From: Chondrosia reniformis
Taxonomy: Eukaryota; Porifera; Demospongiae; Chondrillida; Chondrillidae
Direction of reading: 5' to 3'
Length of the DNA: 64,000 bases
NCBI GenBank assembly: GCA_947172415.1
Contig: OX359189.1
Coordinates: forward strand, 8,074,501-8,138,500
Shown: positions 37,101 through 49,257 of the stretch, piece by piece
How the letters are laid out: each line of letters opens with the position of its first letter
How positions within the stretch are numbered: the stretch's first letter is position 1
The notes under the pieces: model-generated
The model's input: the letters and a program-made list of their open reading frames with translations, nothing else
Databases searched by the model: none
What the model was told of the DNA's origin: nothing
Position numbers and translations under genes: made by a program

Positions 37101-39425
37101 TACGGACATGTTCGGTGTCAGTTTATAGTCACCAAACATCCCTCCAAGACCTATTAGACGCTTTGCTTGAAAGTCAGCCAAGTCATCCGCAACAGATTGC
37201 TGAATTAAACTCCTGAAAAAGACACATTATCATGTTATTATTATTCGTATGTAGCACGGTATACTTGTATAAGTATAGTCCTACTTTGCTTCCATAAACA
37301 CTGGTCTGATTTTAGATTCCAATTCTTCATTTTGAAGTGTGTTCACTGCATCAACAAAGGAATATGTATACGAACATAATGTACGCATGTACGTATATAT
37401 ATAAATAGTGTATATAAGGCCCCTAGATTTAGCATAGAGAGCCCAGGATTCACAGAAGATCAAGATAAAAAAAGATAAAGACTCGCATGAACACTGATGA
37501 AGGGTGGAATTCCCAGAAACAACTGTCTAGCCCAGTGGAGAAGAAGATGAAAGAAAGGAAAAGAAGAAAGAAAAGATTCCTGTATCTTCATCCAAAGCTC
37601 TCTTTAGGTTTAGTTCCCCTATAGGCTTTTTACCAGAATAGGCATAGCATGTAGGAAAATGGTGTATTAGATTTTTCATGTATGTTGTGGTAGCCCTCAC
37701 GTATTCTGTTGGCTATTCCTTGATGCTTTGACTCCAAGTCAACAAACAAAGGCTAAAGAGACAGTATTTAGGATATATAAAATATTCATAGTCAAGTTAA
37801 TGATATTCATTAGGTCACACTCACAGACTGTTCATGGAAGAAGGCAATAAAGATGTCGAATGCTTTGGATTTTAGGTCTACAGTTTTACACTGTGTCTCT
37901 TGGTAGCTTTGTGCAATCAGATAGAAACACTACCAAAACAGAAGGTAGAGACTTTCATTCAGTGATCACATTTCAATTTATGAAATCTTCCAGAGTATAC
38001 GTATGCAAATTTCAAGTTTCTGATTATCAATCAATTCATCCAATAACCAGAGAATGTCATCTCAGGTTATTATACAATTTAATATCCATTGACTACTTCA
38101 TTTATACCAAATAATCTTGTACAGATAATTAGGCTGGATTTATTATATGAAAGATCGCACTGATGAACTCACAAGCTTTCTAAGGTCTTTACTTTGCTTG
38201 ATCATGTAGTTCAAGAAAACAGCCAAATGTGCTACAATAATCAATATATTTACAAGTGATATAATGCACACATGTACGTACGTACGTATGAGCAGTGGAG
38301 TAACACACAGGTACAGTATGCATGTAGCAACTCATGAATATCATTACCTGGTGATGTCTTTAGTGTTTGCAGTGATTGAAAGGGACTATAGGTTTCCACA
38401 ATCTAAAGGTCAGAGATGTAAAGTGTGATTCATCATAATACGTATTTTAGACCCAGACGTACAGTAGATACACATGTACGTTACATACGAAGGAATAAGG
38501 AGTGCTTGTTGCCATCATTGTGAGAATAAAGTCTTATTGAGCAACACGAATTTACTAATTCTGGACGTTGCTGATGAAGACCTCCGGGTTGAAACGTCCA
38601 GAATTTGTAAATTCATATTGCTGACGCTCAATAGAACTATATTCTCGTTCATTCTTACATACAGTAATTATACTGTCTTTTAAAGCAGATACGTATATAC
38701 ACAGTACATATACACCACTTACATTCATGTTATCTTCATCATCTGATGATGGAGGGCTGACATCCATTGAAGCATCCTTGGACTTGTGTTGCAGCGGTGG
38801 AGTTAGGGATGAGGTACTCTTGAACTGCAAGATAAAGTGTTCATGTTTAACAGAAACACATGTACACTGTACGTACGTAGTTAGTGCAGACATATACGTA
38901 ATTACGAAAACACATTTGGTAATGACATGGCATATTTGTTGCGTCCATTGTAAGATCAGTGGATTCCATATGAGCATCAGCGACAGTATCTTTAATACAG
39001 GTTATACATTCATAGACTTGTAAATAAATATACATACGTCTGTATTCTTGTATACGTACCTTATTTTCAAAGGGAAAGCCCCTTTTTGATTTGGAAGCTT
39101 TGCTAGACAGAGGAGGTGAATACTTTTCAACAACATTGCTGAAGGCCACAGTCTAGAAAATTGATACAATAAAAATGATGAGTTGGTAGGACTTATAAAC
39201 ATATTTACATTGTTATCAATTAGTAAAGCAGGCAAATTGCATCATAAATACATAATGTATATGTAACTGCATGAAATGTTAATTAGGACATTATGCACCT
39301 GTATGTAGTATTACAATTATTTCCCTTTTTTGAAATATAGGGTTGACTAAGGCATACATACGTATGTACATACCTTTGAAGAATGCTTTCCTGTAGCATT
39401 CAGCTGCTTGTTTGAATCATGACTG

Positions 39426-39477
<52 letters not shown>

Positions 39478-42400
39478 AAGAGAAGAGTAGGCAGCCAGTG
39501 TGTGTGGGGGTGTGTGGGGATGGTTGGGGAATCAGGCCTGCCCACACAAATGGTAAAAATCAGGACTGAGAAGAAATGAAGGAGTTAATATTTACTGCTG
39601 CTACTTACAGTTGTTCAAGAGCTTCCTTTTGAACAAATTGAGCCATTTTGGACGAATCAGAATGTGATCTCTTGTGACCTTGTCCTCTGAGTGCAGCTAT
39701 AGAGGCCTGAGTAGACCTGATGTGGCTCTACGTACATGATAATCATTACAAGGGTCACAAAATAAAATGACTTCAGAAATGATTTACAAACAGCTACAAA
39801 TAAGACACAATTATTAGGTGTCTGGTGAGCTATGTACGTACATATATGTTTAATACGTATATTACATTATCATTTGACTCTGGATCAACTAATAAACCAT
39901 AGTAGCAAGGTACATTACATTATCATTTGACTCTGGATCAACTAATAAACCATAGTAGCAAGGTACACACACGTACGTTTATGCTTGGAGATTTAGCGGC
40001 TATCTGCTGTTCCAGATCACGTATCATGATTTGACAATCCATTATCTCAGAAACTAGTTTCTCATCCTGTGTCTTGGAATATTGCACAGCCAGTTTCTAT
40101 AAAAAATGTCATCAAGCATTCAGTTTTCTTTCAATTTACTGAGTGTCTAATGTTTGTATGAGGCTCACTTCATAGTTGGCTTTTTGTTTCTGAAGACATG
40201 ATTTGAGATTCTGAACACCAAATGCCAAATTATCAGCAGAAATATTGTTCTAGAGAGTGTAAAAACCACAAATCATTTAAATGACATTCAAAAGGTAAAC
40301 AGCTGATAGATAGAGGAAACCAGAACATTCAAACCTGATAGTATGGGTCTGAGCATACGTATATTACTGGTTTTGTAAGTACTCTGCCCTGAGCTATAAA
40401 TACATATATCAGAAATGCTTCACTACTCTTGTTATATGTACCAACTCCACAACCAAAGCAGTTCATAGAGGAAACCAGAACAGACTTAGTTTTGAATGGT
40501 TTCCATGTCAACACGCTCTGAAACCTCATTATGCACATATCTCCCCAGAGGAAAGACTGTCACCAAACACAACTGCTCATTGATCAATTTCAAATGTATA
40601 CGTGCACATCATCATGTTTACACATTGGTGCTGACCTGCCAGACGTGCAGTGGAGTGGAACAGGTCTTAAAGTCTCAGGCAATTTGGGGAGAAGAGTTCA
40701 AAGTGCAGTTTACTAATAGGAACTGCCAGTTTAAGGGTCAAACAAACCTCCTACTTGTACTTTTATGATAACATTTCACTTTACTATAGTGTGCCGGTGT
40801 TCAAACTATTTGAAATGTTTTGCCAAGAAATTCAATTTTCTTTGAAACAACTACGTATATTGTCTATTCCATTTTCAACTGTTTAATTTTCTAGATATGT
40901 ATATACGTACATATGTGTGTATAAGTTACATTACGTATACACAAACTAGGGGACTTAGGCGAATCCAGTATATATTCCTGTTAGTCATATTACATCCATA
41001 TTTCCCTAAAATGATGTAATGAGATATAAAAATGTCTCGTTTTTGGGAATTTGCTGATGAAATAGTTGCTTCACAGTTTATCAATAGAAGAAATATTTGA
41101 AACAATAATAACATGGCAAACTATAGAAGTGAAATGGGAGAGTCATGTATATACGTACATACATATGTACGTATATACATATTACATTCAAGCAGCATAA
41201 AGAAAGGAATGTGTGCTTAAAACATTCTGTGTAGTTATAAACCTTTTCATTGCCTCTACAACAAGCTATACTGTAGCGTGGTAGATTTTTAATAATAATG
41301 TGAATTTCTAGGTATGTACGTATGTATGCATGTACAACCTGTGTTATAATGTTTGTGAGTTTTGCAAGAGTCATATTAAACTATGAAAAATAACCAAAGC
41401 CATTGTAACACTCTCTTAGTGGATTATGAAAAAGATGATTACTATATATGATGCAGCAGCTAGACTCCTTGTAAGTATGTATATAGAATTGTTTAGATTT
41501 TTCATAGAATGTTTTTAACTCCCTCGGGCAGTAACTGACATAAAGCAAAATAAACAATGTGCGTGTGTGTGAATACAGTCATCTCATAGTGAAGAAAAAT
41601 AGAACAACAAGCAATGCATACCTGATCAGCTAAAGGAACAAGGATTCCATTTCCAGTCTTTTTTGGAATGTGACCTTTAGCTACACAAATTGAATATATA
41701 CAACATATAAGATATACATACGTAAGACTAACATACATTCAAAGTGTCCAGATCTTTGTAAAACTCATTATAAAGTAAAAGGTAACAGCTCTTGTTGCAT
41801 AAGCTTATGTCATACGTATATTACTATTGAAGTTGATAAGGCTGTACTGTGACTATTAAATCACATTCAAAGTGATAATTCATGACTTTAAAATCTGAAT
41901 ATTTGGGTTTTACCCCAAATAATAATTATAGTTACTTAATATAGGCATACGTACGTATGTACATTTGTAAAGTTTTGTACCTTTAGTGTCTCCGTCAGTC
42001 AATTTTCTCATGAGTGTCAAGGAAACAAAAGTTGACACTTTGATTATTTCCACAACTTGGTGATGGTTCTTGTTCATGATACTCTCTCCATTTACCTGAT
42101 AATCAAGTAGTACATAAGAATAATCTAATCCATCATTTTTCATACATGCTACGTACGTACATCTATTTAGAGTAAAGGCTTACTATAGGGAACTAAACCT
42201 AGTGAAAGCTTTGAATGAGGATACAAGAGTTTTCTCCTCCTACTTCTCTTCTTCTTCATTGGACTACAACATTTTTCACAGTATTTTGGTAAAATAGAAA
42301 TTATTCAAATCCTGTAAACATGCATATATTTATGTACAAATGTACAGTAGCCTACAGAGAAATCCGCAGAAATATGTATGTATTATATGTATACATACTC

Positions 42401-45261
42401 TTCCTCATATGCCAGCCCATTCATATCAACATGGTCATTAATGTCAAAATGTCACTAAGGTGGGATTTCCCCTCACTTACCCACTTTGAATCTTATATAG
42501 TTAAAGTGTCTTACGTATAGTTGTTGAATGATAGTATGGCTGGTACTGGAATACCACACTCCCACACTCCCCACAATCCCACACACACACTCACACACTC
42601 ACCTTCACAATCCGATCCCCTGATCTGATGCCAGCACGCTCTGCAGGACCACCAGGAATCAACTTCTGAACATGGACAGGTTGGGCTTCAGCTAAAGTGA
42701 GACCAAATCCATCTCCCTCCTTCTTGACAATCACAGTCTCTTCAAGCCACTGTCGACCTGAGATCAAGCAAAAGTAGCACCATGAATTAAAGGTGCGCAT
42801 GGACTAAAAGACATTAAAATAAACAATGAGATTAAAACAAACATTGAGATTAAAATAAACACAGAGATTAAAATAAACACTGAGATAAAAATAAACACTG
42901 AGATAAAAATAAACATAGAGATTAAAATAAACACAGAGATTAAAATAAACACTGAGATAAAAATAAACATAGAGATTAAAATAAACACTGAGATAAAAAA
43001 TACACGTAGACATTAAATACAGCTTATGTTCTGATGAAGGTACACTTTTATGGGTATTCTCTTGTGTATGCCTTTCATTTGCTTTGCACTACTTTATCAA
43101 CGACACCGGCAGTGAAGCGAGGAATTTTATCTGACAAGAAAAATCAACCAAATAGCAGGGCCAAAGGGTCATGGCCCAGTGGAGAAAGGAAGAAAAGAAG
43201 CCTAACTGTATCCTCTTCCGTAGCTCTATAGGTTTGCCCCAAGTCATTAGTCTAAGAAAATTGTATTCTCTTTGTTTCCTTAGCTTCATAGGTATGATAA
43301 CCATAGTTTTCAGAACATAGTGTTTTAACAAAGTATTTTGAGTATAAAAACTGGTGCCCCCAAACTCAAACTACTTGCTTGTTCTTACTGTAAATGTCTA
43401 GTTAAACGATTCAGGTTGTCGCTTGATTGCTGTCAATTTCAAGAACATAGTGTTTTAAAAATAATTTTGCATACAGTCAGTCAAGAAATTATAAGAAGAA
43501 AAAGAAAAAGAATAAGACACTCAATAATTCTTTGCTGGATTGCTACACTGTAGTTATTCACTCAGTCTATTCAAGTTTAACAGGTCAGATCCGCTAAACA
43601 ATGGAACAACTACGTACGTACGTAGGTAGGTGATTCATAAGTACCAGCTGTATCTGATTATTAGTAGTGTATAGTGCAGCTGCAATGAACATTGTAAGTG
43701 GCAAATGTAAAACTTAATCTTTCACCTACTTTGGATACCAGATAGAGGATTAGTGAATGGGCTAATTGATTTGACAGCTTGTTGCAAACTTAAGTCTAGA
43801 TTGTCTTATCAACAAATTACACTGAGTTAAATTCACACATTATCCTAATTACCATATTGTGTACTTACATACGTATCTACGTACGTAACTAGAACACCAG
43901 AATAATGATAATATTTACGTACATACGTAGCTCATTCAAACTACAGCAAAGGTATCAATAAAGTTGATATAATACATAGGTCTTAGAGGATCTAAAAGTT
44001 CTCAAAAAGTAATAAAGATTGACTATGCTACTCCCCTACTGGACTGTGCAGTCCAGTATCCTGTGGCTACTGAGCCATACAGTGATAGAGAATATGCAAG
44101 CAATGGTTGAATGCACAATGTTTTTAAACATTACCACTCAATAGCATACCTATCATGTTTGTTAATAGATTTGAACACTTCCAACAGCACGACAAAATGA
44201 TAAGGTTAAAATGGTGAAAATTGATTAAGAAAACCACTGATTCTGATTGTTCGGTATTTTATCAATCTATACTGAACTTTGATATTATATAGAGCATTGC
44301 AAGACAAATTATAATGTCACCATCCAATCACCTCCTAACAACTCATTCTCTTTCTATAGCAACTCATCTGTACAGTACATTTATTAGTACAAAGGGCTTT
44401 CCATAGCTAGAATTGTTCATCCATATATGGAAGTAGGTACGTGAGAAGCTGGAAGCACTTGTTCCTCAAAATATACACACTGTGTTCTTGTACAAATTAT
44501 AATTCTAGTACATATAATGGTCGTAGAACTACCCAGCCATTACAGTACAATAACTATATCAATTAGTAGGAGCTGCATCTAATTATGGATGAATTATGGA
44601 TTAATCATGTGATTAATCCAATATAAAATAATCCACGTATATTAATCAAAGGTAACAGGCTTGTCACTAACTCTTCCATACCTTACTTCAATGGCAATGC
44701 CAATCTAATTACTAATATCCAATAAAGACAATTAGCATGGACAAATAGAGTAGATTTTAAACCAGACCAGTAAGGTTAATTAAAGAGGAAGCAAAAGGGA
44801 TATAACTTTTATGTCTGTCAACAAAATGGCCGACGCTTGGGCACTCAATGGCCTTCTAAGATTTACATCTTCACTTGTGCAATAATTTAAACTGATAAAT
44901 AGTCTTTCAAAACCATTGTTAATTATACTAGAACAATGCAAAGCTGCTACAAAAGGTTTCATAAGAGATATTGACTTGAAATTGACAGTAGTCAAACGAC
45001 AAACTGGAATCAGTGACACCTTATATGTGATTGAAAAGATTAAGCTGACAATTAAAAACCAGCAAGTAGTTCGAGCTTGGGCTCCCCAGGTCCCCCATGA
45101 GTTTATTTAACTCGAAATACTTGTTTTGAGTGTCTAAGATATGCAAACATATTATATATGTAGGTATGATATAGGTATGTATACATTATATGATAGGTAC
45201 GTATATCAATGTACATACGTATGTACGTACCTTTTCTATCGACAATGACTGGTCGACTCAT
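25569..45261 (-). CDS. RGS-RhoGEF (PDZ-RGSL-C1-DH-PH), ARHGEF11/12 / RhoGEF2-like
   Basis: Guanine-nucleotide exchange factor of the family linking G-alpha 12/13 to RhoA. About 45 exons; those I can place: 45231-45261 ([10 protein letters not shown] start); PDZ 42601-42758 and 41981-42096 ([33 protein letters not shown]); linkers 41622-41682, 40168-40250, 39993-40097, 39608-39728, 39375-39422, 39060-39153, 38724-38824; RGS-like 38347-38402, 38172-38232, 37803-37868, 37690-37752, 37284-37346, 36989-37213, 36343-36390, 36117-36197; C1 35390-35646 ([17 protein letters not shown]...CSNCGINVH); linkers 35000-35058, 34026-34137, 33811-33880; DH 32846-32916, 32611-32663, 32436-32490, 31949-32043, 31784-31860, 31496-31579, 30942-30978, 30709-30855 ([14 protein letters not shown]), 30111-30242; PH 29875-30000, 29679-29852, 29437-29530, 29275-29318; acidic and proline-rich tail 28508-28615 to 25569-25955. 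Domain order matches Drosophila RhoGEF2. No break was seen; borders approximate. Confidence 0.88.
25700..25882. repeat. 15-bp coding minisatellite in the RhoGEF last exon
   Basis: Repeats of CAGTGGGAGGAGGRT on the plus strand encode PPPID / PPPTD / PPSTD units on the minus strand. Glycine-rich frames on the plus strand are shadows. The array is longer and more varied than in the unit 2 copy. Confidence 0.8.
27030..27262 (+). mobile_element. interspersed repeat copy in a RhoGEF intron
   Basis: Contains GGTGGAATTCCCAGAAACAG, TGTCTGGCCCAGTGGAGAAG, CCAAAGCTCTCTCCAGGTTT and GGCATAGCATGTAGGAAAAT: one arm of the family described at 14611-14962. Confidence 0.6.
27934..28469. repeat. (GGAT)n tetranucleotide array with higher-order structure, RhoGEF intron
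   Basis: About 535 bp of GGAT/GGAG/GGGAT units. Two long internal blocks (about 28020-28190 and 28205-28430) repeat the same sequence of variants, including runs of GGAGGGAT and a single GGACGGAT. Every frame is open (His-Pro-Ser-Ile on minus, Met-Asp-Gly-Trp on plus); these ORFs are repeat artefacts. Confidence 0.95.
31140..31225 (-). mobile_element. Penelope-type core remnant in a RhoGEF intron
   Basis: On the minus strand TGAAGAAGACCCTCAGGGTT is followed by AAAACGTTTGGC, a degenerate hammerhead-like core as at 17395. Confidence 0.45.
31691..31861 (-). repeat. partial duplication of a DH-domain exon
   Basis: The 46 bp at 31798-31843, inside the exon that encodes [21 protein letters not shown], is repeated almost exactly at 31691-31736, within the following intron. 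The downstream copy lacks the exon ends, so it is probably not spliced. Confidence 0.75.
32938..33152. repeat. about 29-31-bp minisatellite, 7 units, next to a DH exon acceptor
   Basis: Units read CTATCTTACCCATGGGGGGT then GTAGTAAG. On the minus strand each unit contains TGGGTAAGAT, a good match to a 5' splice site. The array ends about 20 bp before the acceptor of the exon at 32846-32916. Confidence 0.85.
33195..33500. mobile_element. paired Penelope-type remnants in a RhoGEF intron
   Basis: 33200-33235 carries, on the minus strand, CTGATGAAGACCTCCACGTT then AAAACATCC. 33350-33400 carries, on the plus strand, GGAGACCCTCAGGGTCGAAA. Flanking text GACTTTTAGAG / CTCTAAAAGTC forms an inverted repeat around the second. 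Confidence 0.5.
33895..33978. repeat. about 20-bp minisatellite (AGAACAGATAAACAAATAAA), 4 units
   Basis: Tandem units in a RhoGEF intron. The hydrophobic minus-strand frame across it is a shadow. Confidence 0.85.
34515..34732. repeat. about 19-bp minisatellite (AAACAACAAAAACAATGGC) and related units
   Basis: Seven near-perfect units after several shorter AAACAACAAAACAAGAGC units. RhoGEF intron. Long open frames in both directions are repeat artefacts. Confidence 0.9.
37440..37690 (+). mobile_element. interspersed repeat copy in a RhoGEF intron
   Basis: GATTCACAGAAGATCAAGAT through GGTGGAATTCCCAGAAACAA to GGCATAGCATGTAGGAAAAT: full-length single-arm copy of the family at 14611-14962. Confidence 0.65.
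38520..38645. mobile_element. fold-back element with hammerhead-like core, RhoGEF intron
   Basis: Left arm GAGAATAAAGTCTTATTGAG...TTCTGGACGT and right arm ACGTCCAGAATTTGTAAATT...CTCAATAGAACTATATTCTC pair over about 50 bp. The apical loop is the core TGCTGATGAAGACCTCCGGG then TTGAA. Same family as 4592-4866. Confidence 0.68.
39427..39482. repeat. (GA)n microsatellite
   Basis: About 25 GA dinucleotides followed by GAGAAGAGAA; RhoGEF intron. Confidence 0.95.
39858..39966. repeat. 51-bp direct tandem duplication
   Basis: ATTATCATTTGACTCTGGAT to CATAGTAGCAAGGTACA occurs twice in direct succession without visible mismatch, in a RhoGEF intron. Confidence 0.85.
42805..43012. repeat. 18-bp minisatellite (AAACACTGAGATAAAAAT)
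   Basis: About 11 units with GAGATTAAAATAAACA and GAGATAAAAATAAACA variants, in the long first RhoGEF intron just upstream of the PDZ exon. The '[10 protein letters not shown]' frames are artefacts. Confidence 0.92.
43013..45230. other. first intron of the RhoGEF, distal part
   Basis: No exon is seen. It holds an interspersed repeat at 43130-43320, otherwise AT-rich single-copy-looking sequence. Exon 1 (45231-45261) codes for only ten residues and a split codon. Confidence 0.5.
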
Positions 45262-48200
45262 TGCACGCTCAGGAATAGCAGAGAACTACAGATCTTCCGA
45301 TCTTACTGCGCATTAAGTACAAAGATGAAAATCAGTCAGTGGATCACCTAAAAATCTTCACTTTGATCTTCAGCTTTGGTTGCTATGGAAATGAGATATC
45401 AGTACCAGTTGGAAACACATAATAAATACCAAAACATGACTCGAGACACTTAGGTAACCCAAACAGACAGTTGTGTGAGAGAGCCTGTGAAATAGACTGT
45501 CAGAGAGATCAAGCATGACTATTTGATAGTACATACAAACCTGACATTAGTATATTAATTAAAGACTGACACAACCATGAAGTAATGAAATACATAACTA
45601 CATAATGAAGCAGTAATCTCTATCTAGACCAGATCATCTGATTCAACTGATGTCATTTTATAGTACTGAAATGACAGTTATAGTAGTATTCTCCCAAGTG
45701 ACACTACCATGGCTTCTTTAAAACATCAAAGGGTGTGGGTAAAGCCTAATTTTCCTGTGTGTATGTTTGTTTTTTTGCTATACATTTATAATTAGTAATT
45801 TCACTTTCTTCCAAAGGGGGAAATGCCCCATCCCTAAAGAACAAACTATATCATGTTTAGTATGTATGACAAATAATGTCAATTGTAGGAATGCAGATAT
45901 CTGATTCATTTACCCATTAAATTTTTTAGATATACGTACATACGTACATCAACGTATGTACAGTGGATACTGGTTTGGTTACCTTTTGACTGTACATTTG
46001 TACATACAAACACACCAAACCATAACCCTTCAAAGGGGAAATTAAACTCTATCCCATGCACTCTCATAATCTGACAAGTAAGAGTAATGAGGAAGAGTTG
46101 TATTTCAAAGGTATCGGATAACCTCTACTAGAAGGTTTTTGGTGAACTGAAGGTGACCCTATATTGTTTACACTTATGGTTTGTTCTTATAAAGATGACA
46201 TTCACACATAGAAATTTTGCGCGTATTAGTTGCCATACGTACATACATACATATGCAGGGCTGTATGCAGAACTTGGGACCAGAGGGGACAAAATGAAAA
46301 TTACAAAATTAAGGGGGGCAATGGTATGAGAGTGTTGAATCAGTTTAGGGGGTTCCCAAGAGTCTAGGGGGGGGGGGCAAAATCAATCCTAGGGGGGGGG
46401 GGCCCTGCCCCCCTCTATGCAGCCCTGATACACATACATATAATCGTATATACATACATACATACGTATATGCACATATTATAAATAATTAATACTAGTG
46501 GATTAGTGGAAATGGGAAGTATTGAACTTCTTAAGGACAATACACAGTAAGTACTACAACAGAAAATTGAAAGTTTACTTTTAAAAGCACAAACATACGT
46601 TCACTTTAATACAATACACAGTTTCCTCTAGTAGACTGAATAAGACACATGAAAGTGAATTAACAACACTATACTCTGTACTGTCAACAATGACTAGTAC
46701 ATGTACATATACAGGAATTTCCCAGACAGACTGTAGGTTGGAAATAGTATGGGATCTTACACAATGTTACAATATAAATGTGTCAGATCAAGAAATATCC
46801 ACATGGATTTCCCGTCTACAAATGTTTCCACTTTTACCTTTACTGCTCCCAGTTAACATACATACATCACAGAGGCACTTACATGATCTGGTGATGATTA
46901 GAAAGCTTTTAAAGATTAATAAATTACATTAGAAATACATTATAATTGGCTATTACAGATTATATGTACGTAAGTGATACCTTTCACAAATACTTTCATT
47001 TCCCACACTGAAAGATAAAAAGAGATGCCATAGAGACCTACGTCGTACTTTAGCTGAATTATATGTACGTACCAATGCTAATATCACACCAATAATTATA
47101 CAATATGATGAATACAGTGCATAGACAGGCCTTTGAGCACACACTGAAGCTGGTATGTTGCTAGTATTAAATCTATTCTATTGAATATGTATGTACATGT
47201 ATACGTATATAATTAAGCCGTAAGGATATAAACCTACTATGGAAGGAAGTGATACTATACAGTTACCTATATATGTATGTATGTATGTACATGTAACAGT
47301 GTGTATAATATATTATAATTGTCAACTTTGTGTGGATATAATCCTTCTACTTCTCCTATGAACACTTGCTTCACCTCCATTTAAAGGAATCAATTTGATC
47401 TGTTTCTCATGAGACCCACATACATACATATGTGAGAATTGTTTTGATGTCCACATTTGTAAGTTCATAGTGCAGTATATACTCTTGTAGATATCAATTT
47501 AACAACTTCATTTCTATTAATTTATAAGTATAAGTATGCACAAAGTACGTATATGCCTTCATACAAAAAGGGTTGTATACATATACTTCCTATATATAAA
47601 CAATTCAATGAATAAATGTACTGATAATCAAACCACAAGTCATTTTACTCAAACGTGAGTCATAAACCCCTTAGCAGCTGGTTTTAAATAATCAGTATGT
47701 TTTGCCTCTTAGCCGCAGTTGCCATAGGAATGCATCAATCACGCCTCCCTCTTGTACTAATATACTACTACAAATTATATAACTGGTCTCATTTATCCAA
47801 TTAAGAGTGATTCTACAGTGGATATACAGTGGAACCTAACCACCAGTCGGAAATGTTGTTTAGATCGTTTAGGCATCCAAGGATTACATTTCCACTCCCT
47901 CTAGAACAATGATAAACTCACACAAACTCTATGTGTCTGTACTGGGAGCCAAGACCACAAAAAGAATGGGTTGATTCCCTAGCTGACAAGTGGAAGAAAT
48001 AGTGTATTTACAGCCAACAAATAATATATCACCCTTTATAGGAGTGTTTCTTGCAGGTTTATCTAGGAACAGAGGTTAGGTCATTGTGTCACATGGAGGA
48101 CCTAAGTGGAATTTTGGCTTGAATGGAAAGGAGTATAACAATGCTCCCACTTTGTACATAAATATACAAACAAGCCTATGTTCTTTAGTTTGACACCCCA

Positions 48201-49257
48201 CACAAACACTTTGTAACAATATCATCTACTGGCTGGTCATCCCTAGCCTACATGCAGTGTAAACCCTTTGATGACAACCCTTTGATGAAGACAATCAAAG
48301 AAACAAAGTGAGTAGAGAGTAATGTAGGGCCCTTGGTGAAGAGACAAAGAGAAGGACCTCTGATAAAGAAGATCAAAGAGAAGGGACCCTCAATGTGATA
48401 AAGGATTGTAAAGTCATACTATTACAAAATCATAATAAACAAGGTTATCAAATTGTGATGTATTACACCTGCAGGTGTCTAATACAATGAGCTGCACTCC
48501 CATAAACACTCTCTTCACTGCATACAAACACTGGATTACAAAAAAAGTTGACATTTTGAAACTTTGATTAGACATCAATTAATATTTTAAATTCATATAC
48601 ATTGTGGTTTCATTAGTTCTAAAAACATTCAGCTTAATCAATCACTGTTGATTAAAACATGTTCATAAATAAAAAATAGCTTAGGCTACATACAGAGTCA
48701 CTAAACTCTCACTTTTAGCTGATTGTTAGCAAAAAGTTTAAAAATTTGTCCAACGGACTGGATACATAAATTACCTCACTCATAGTTGTTTTAGTAATGA
48801 TAACATACGTAATACACCAGAAAGTCGATTAGAAACATACCATATAAAGTGAATATTGTAACGCATCCATTTGTGATTAAGCTGCAAATTAACATCTCTA
48901 AGACAAACGTTGCTTCATTTATTAATCAAATAATTTAAGAACCTGTTTCATTTGCTAGTAGAATAATTGCAAGCCTGGTTTAACGGAAAGCGAACACACA
49001 AACTGAAAATGTTGACAAATGAACAACCTTAAAATACTGGCGGATAAAGAGTGCTCTATATTACATAGACTAACCTAAGGTTGCTGATCAGTGGAGGCCC
49101 TAAATAAATGTTGTACGGTAAAACGTCTACGCACAACGAGTACAAGCGAAGAACAACACACCATTTTGTGCACCTGCCCCAACAGGTGTTCACAAGGAAT
49201 GTTTGCATACAAAGGAACAAAGGGTGATAAACACTACATCGAGAGGGACAATTTTGC
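45262..49257. other. intergenic region, RhoGEF 5' side to SAXO
   Basis: About 4 kb with no gene I can support. It contains scattered (TACG)n / (CATA)n palindromic runs, a TIR element at 46256-46431 and AT-rich filler. The RhoGEF promoter should be at 45270-45700. Short ORFs here have no recognisable features. Confidence 0.45.
46256..46431. mobile_element. non-autonomous TIR element (CAGGGCTG ends)
   Basis: Left end CAGGGCTGTATGCAG and right end CTATGCAGCCCTG are inverted copies around about 145 bp, including two long G runs (about 46365 and 46393). CAGGG-type ends suggest a hAT-like or similar DNA transposon derivative. A clear target duplication is not visible. Confidence 0.55.

Noticed and set aside
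38520-38645. A canonical self-cleaving type I or III hammerhead ribozyme
   Set aside because: Core bases are right, but the stem III loop (type I) or stem I hairpin (type III) is absent, so only a dimeric or relic interpretation is kept.
42764-43013. Multi-pass membrane-like ORFs of repeated [10 protein letters not shown]
   Set aside because: 18-bp minisatellite translated; no splice or start support.
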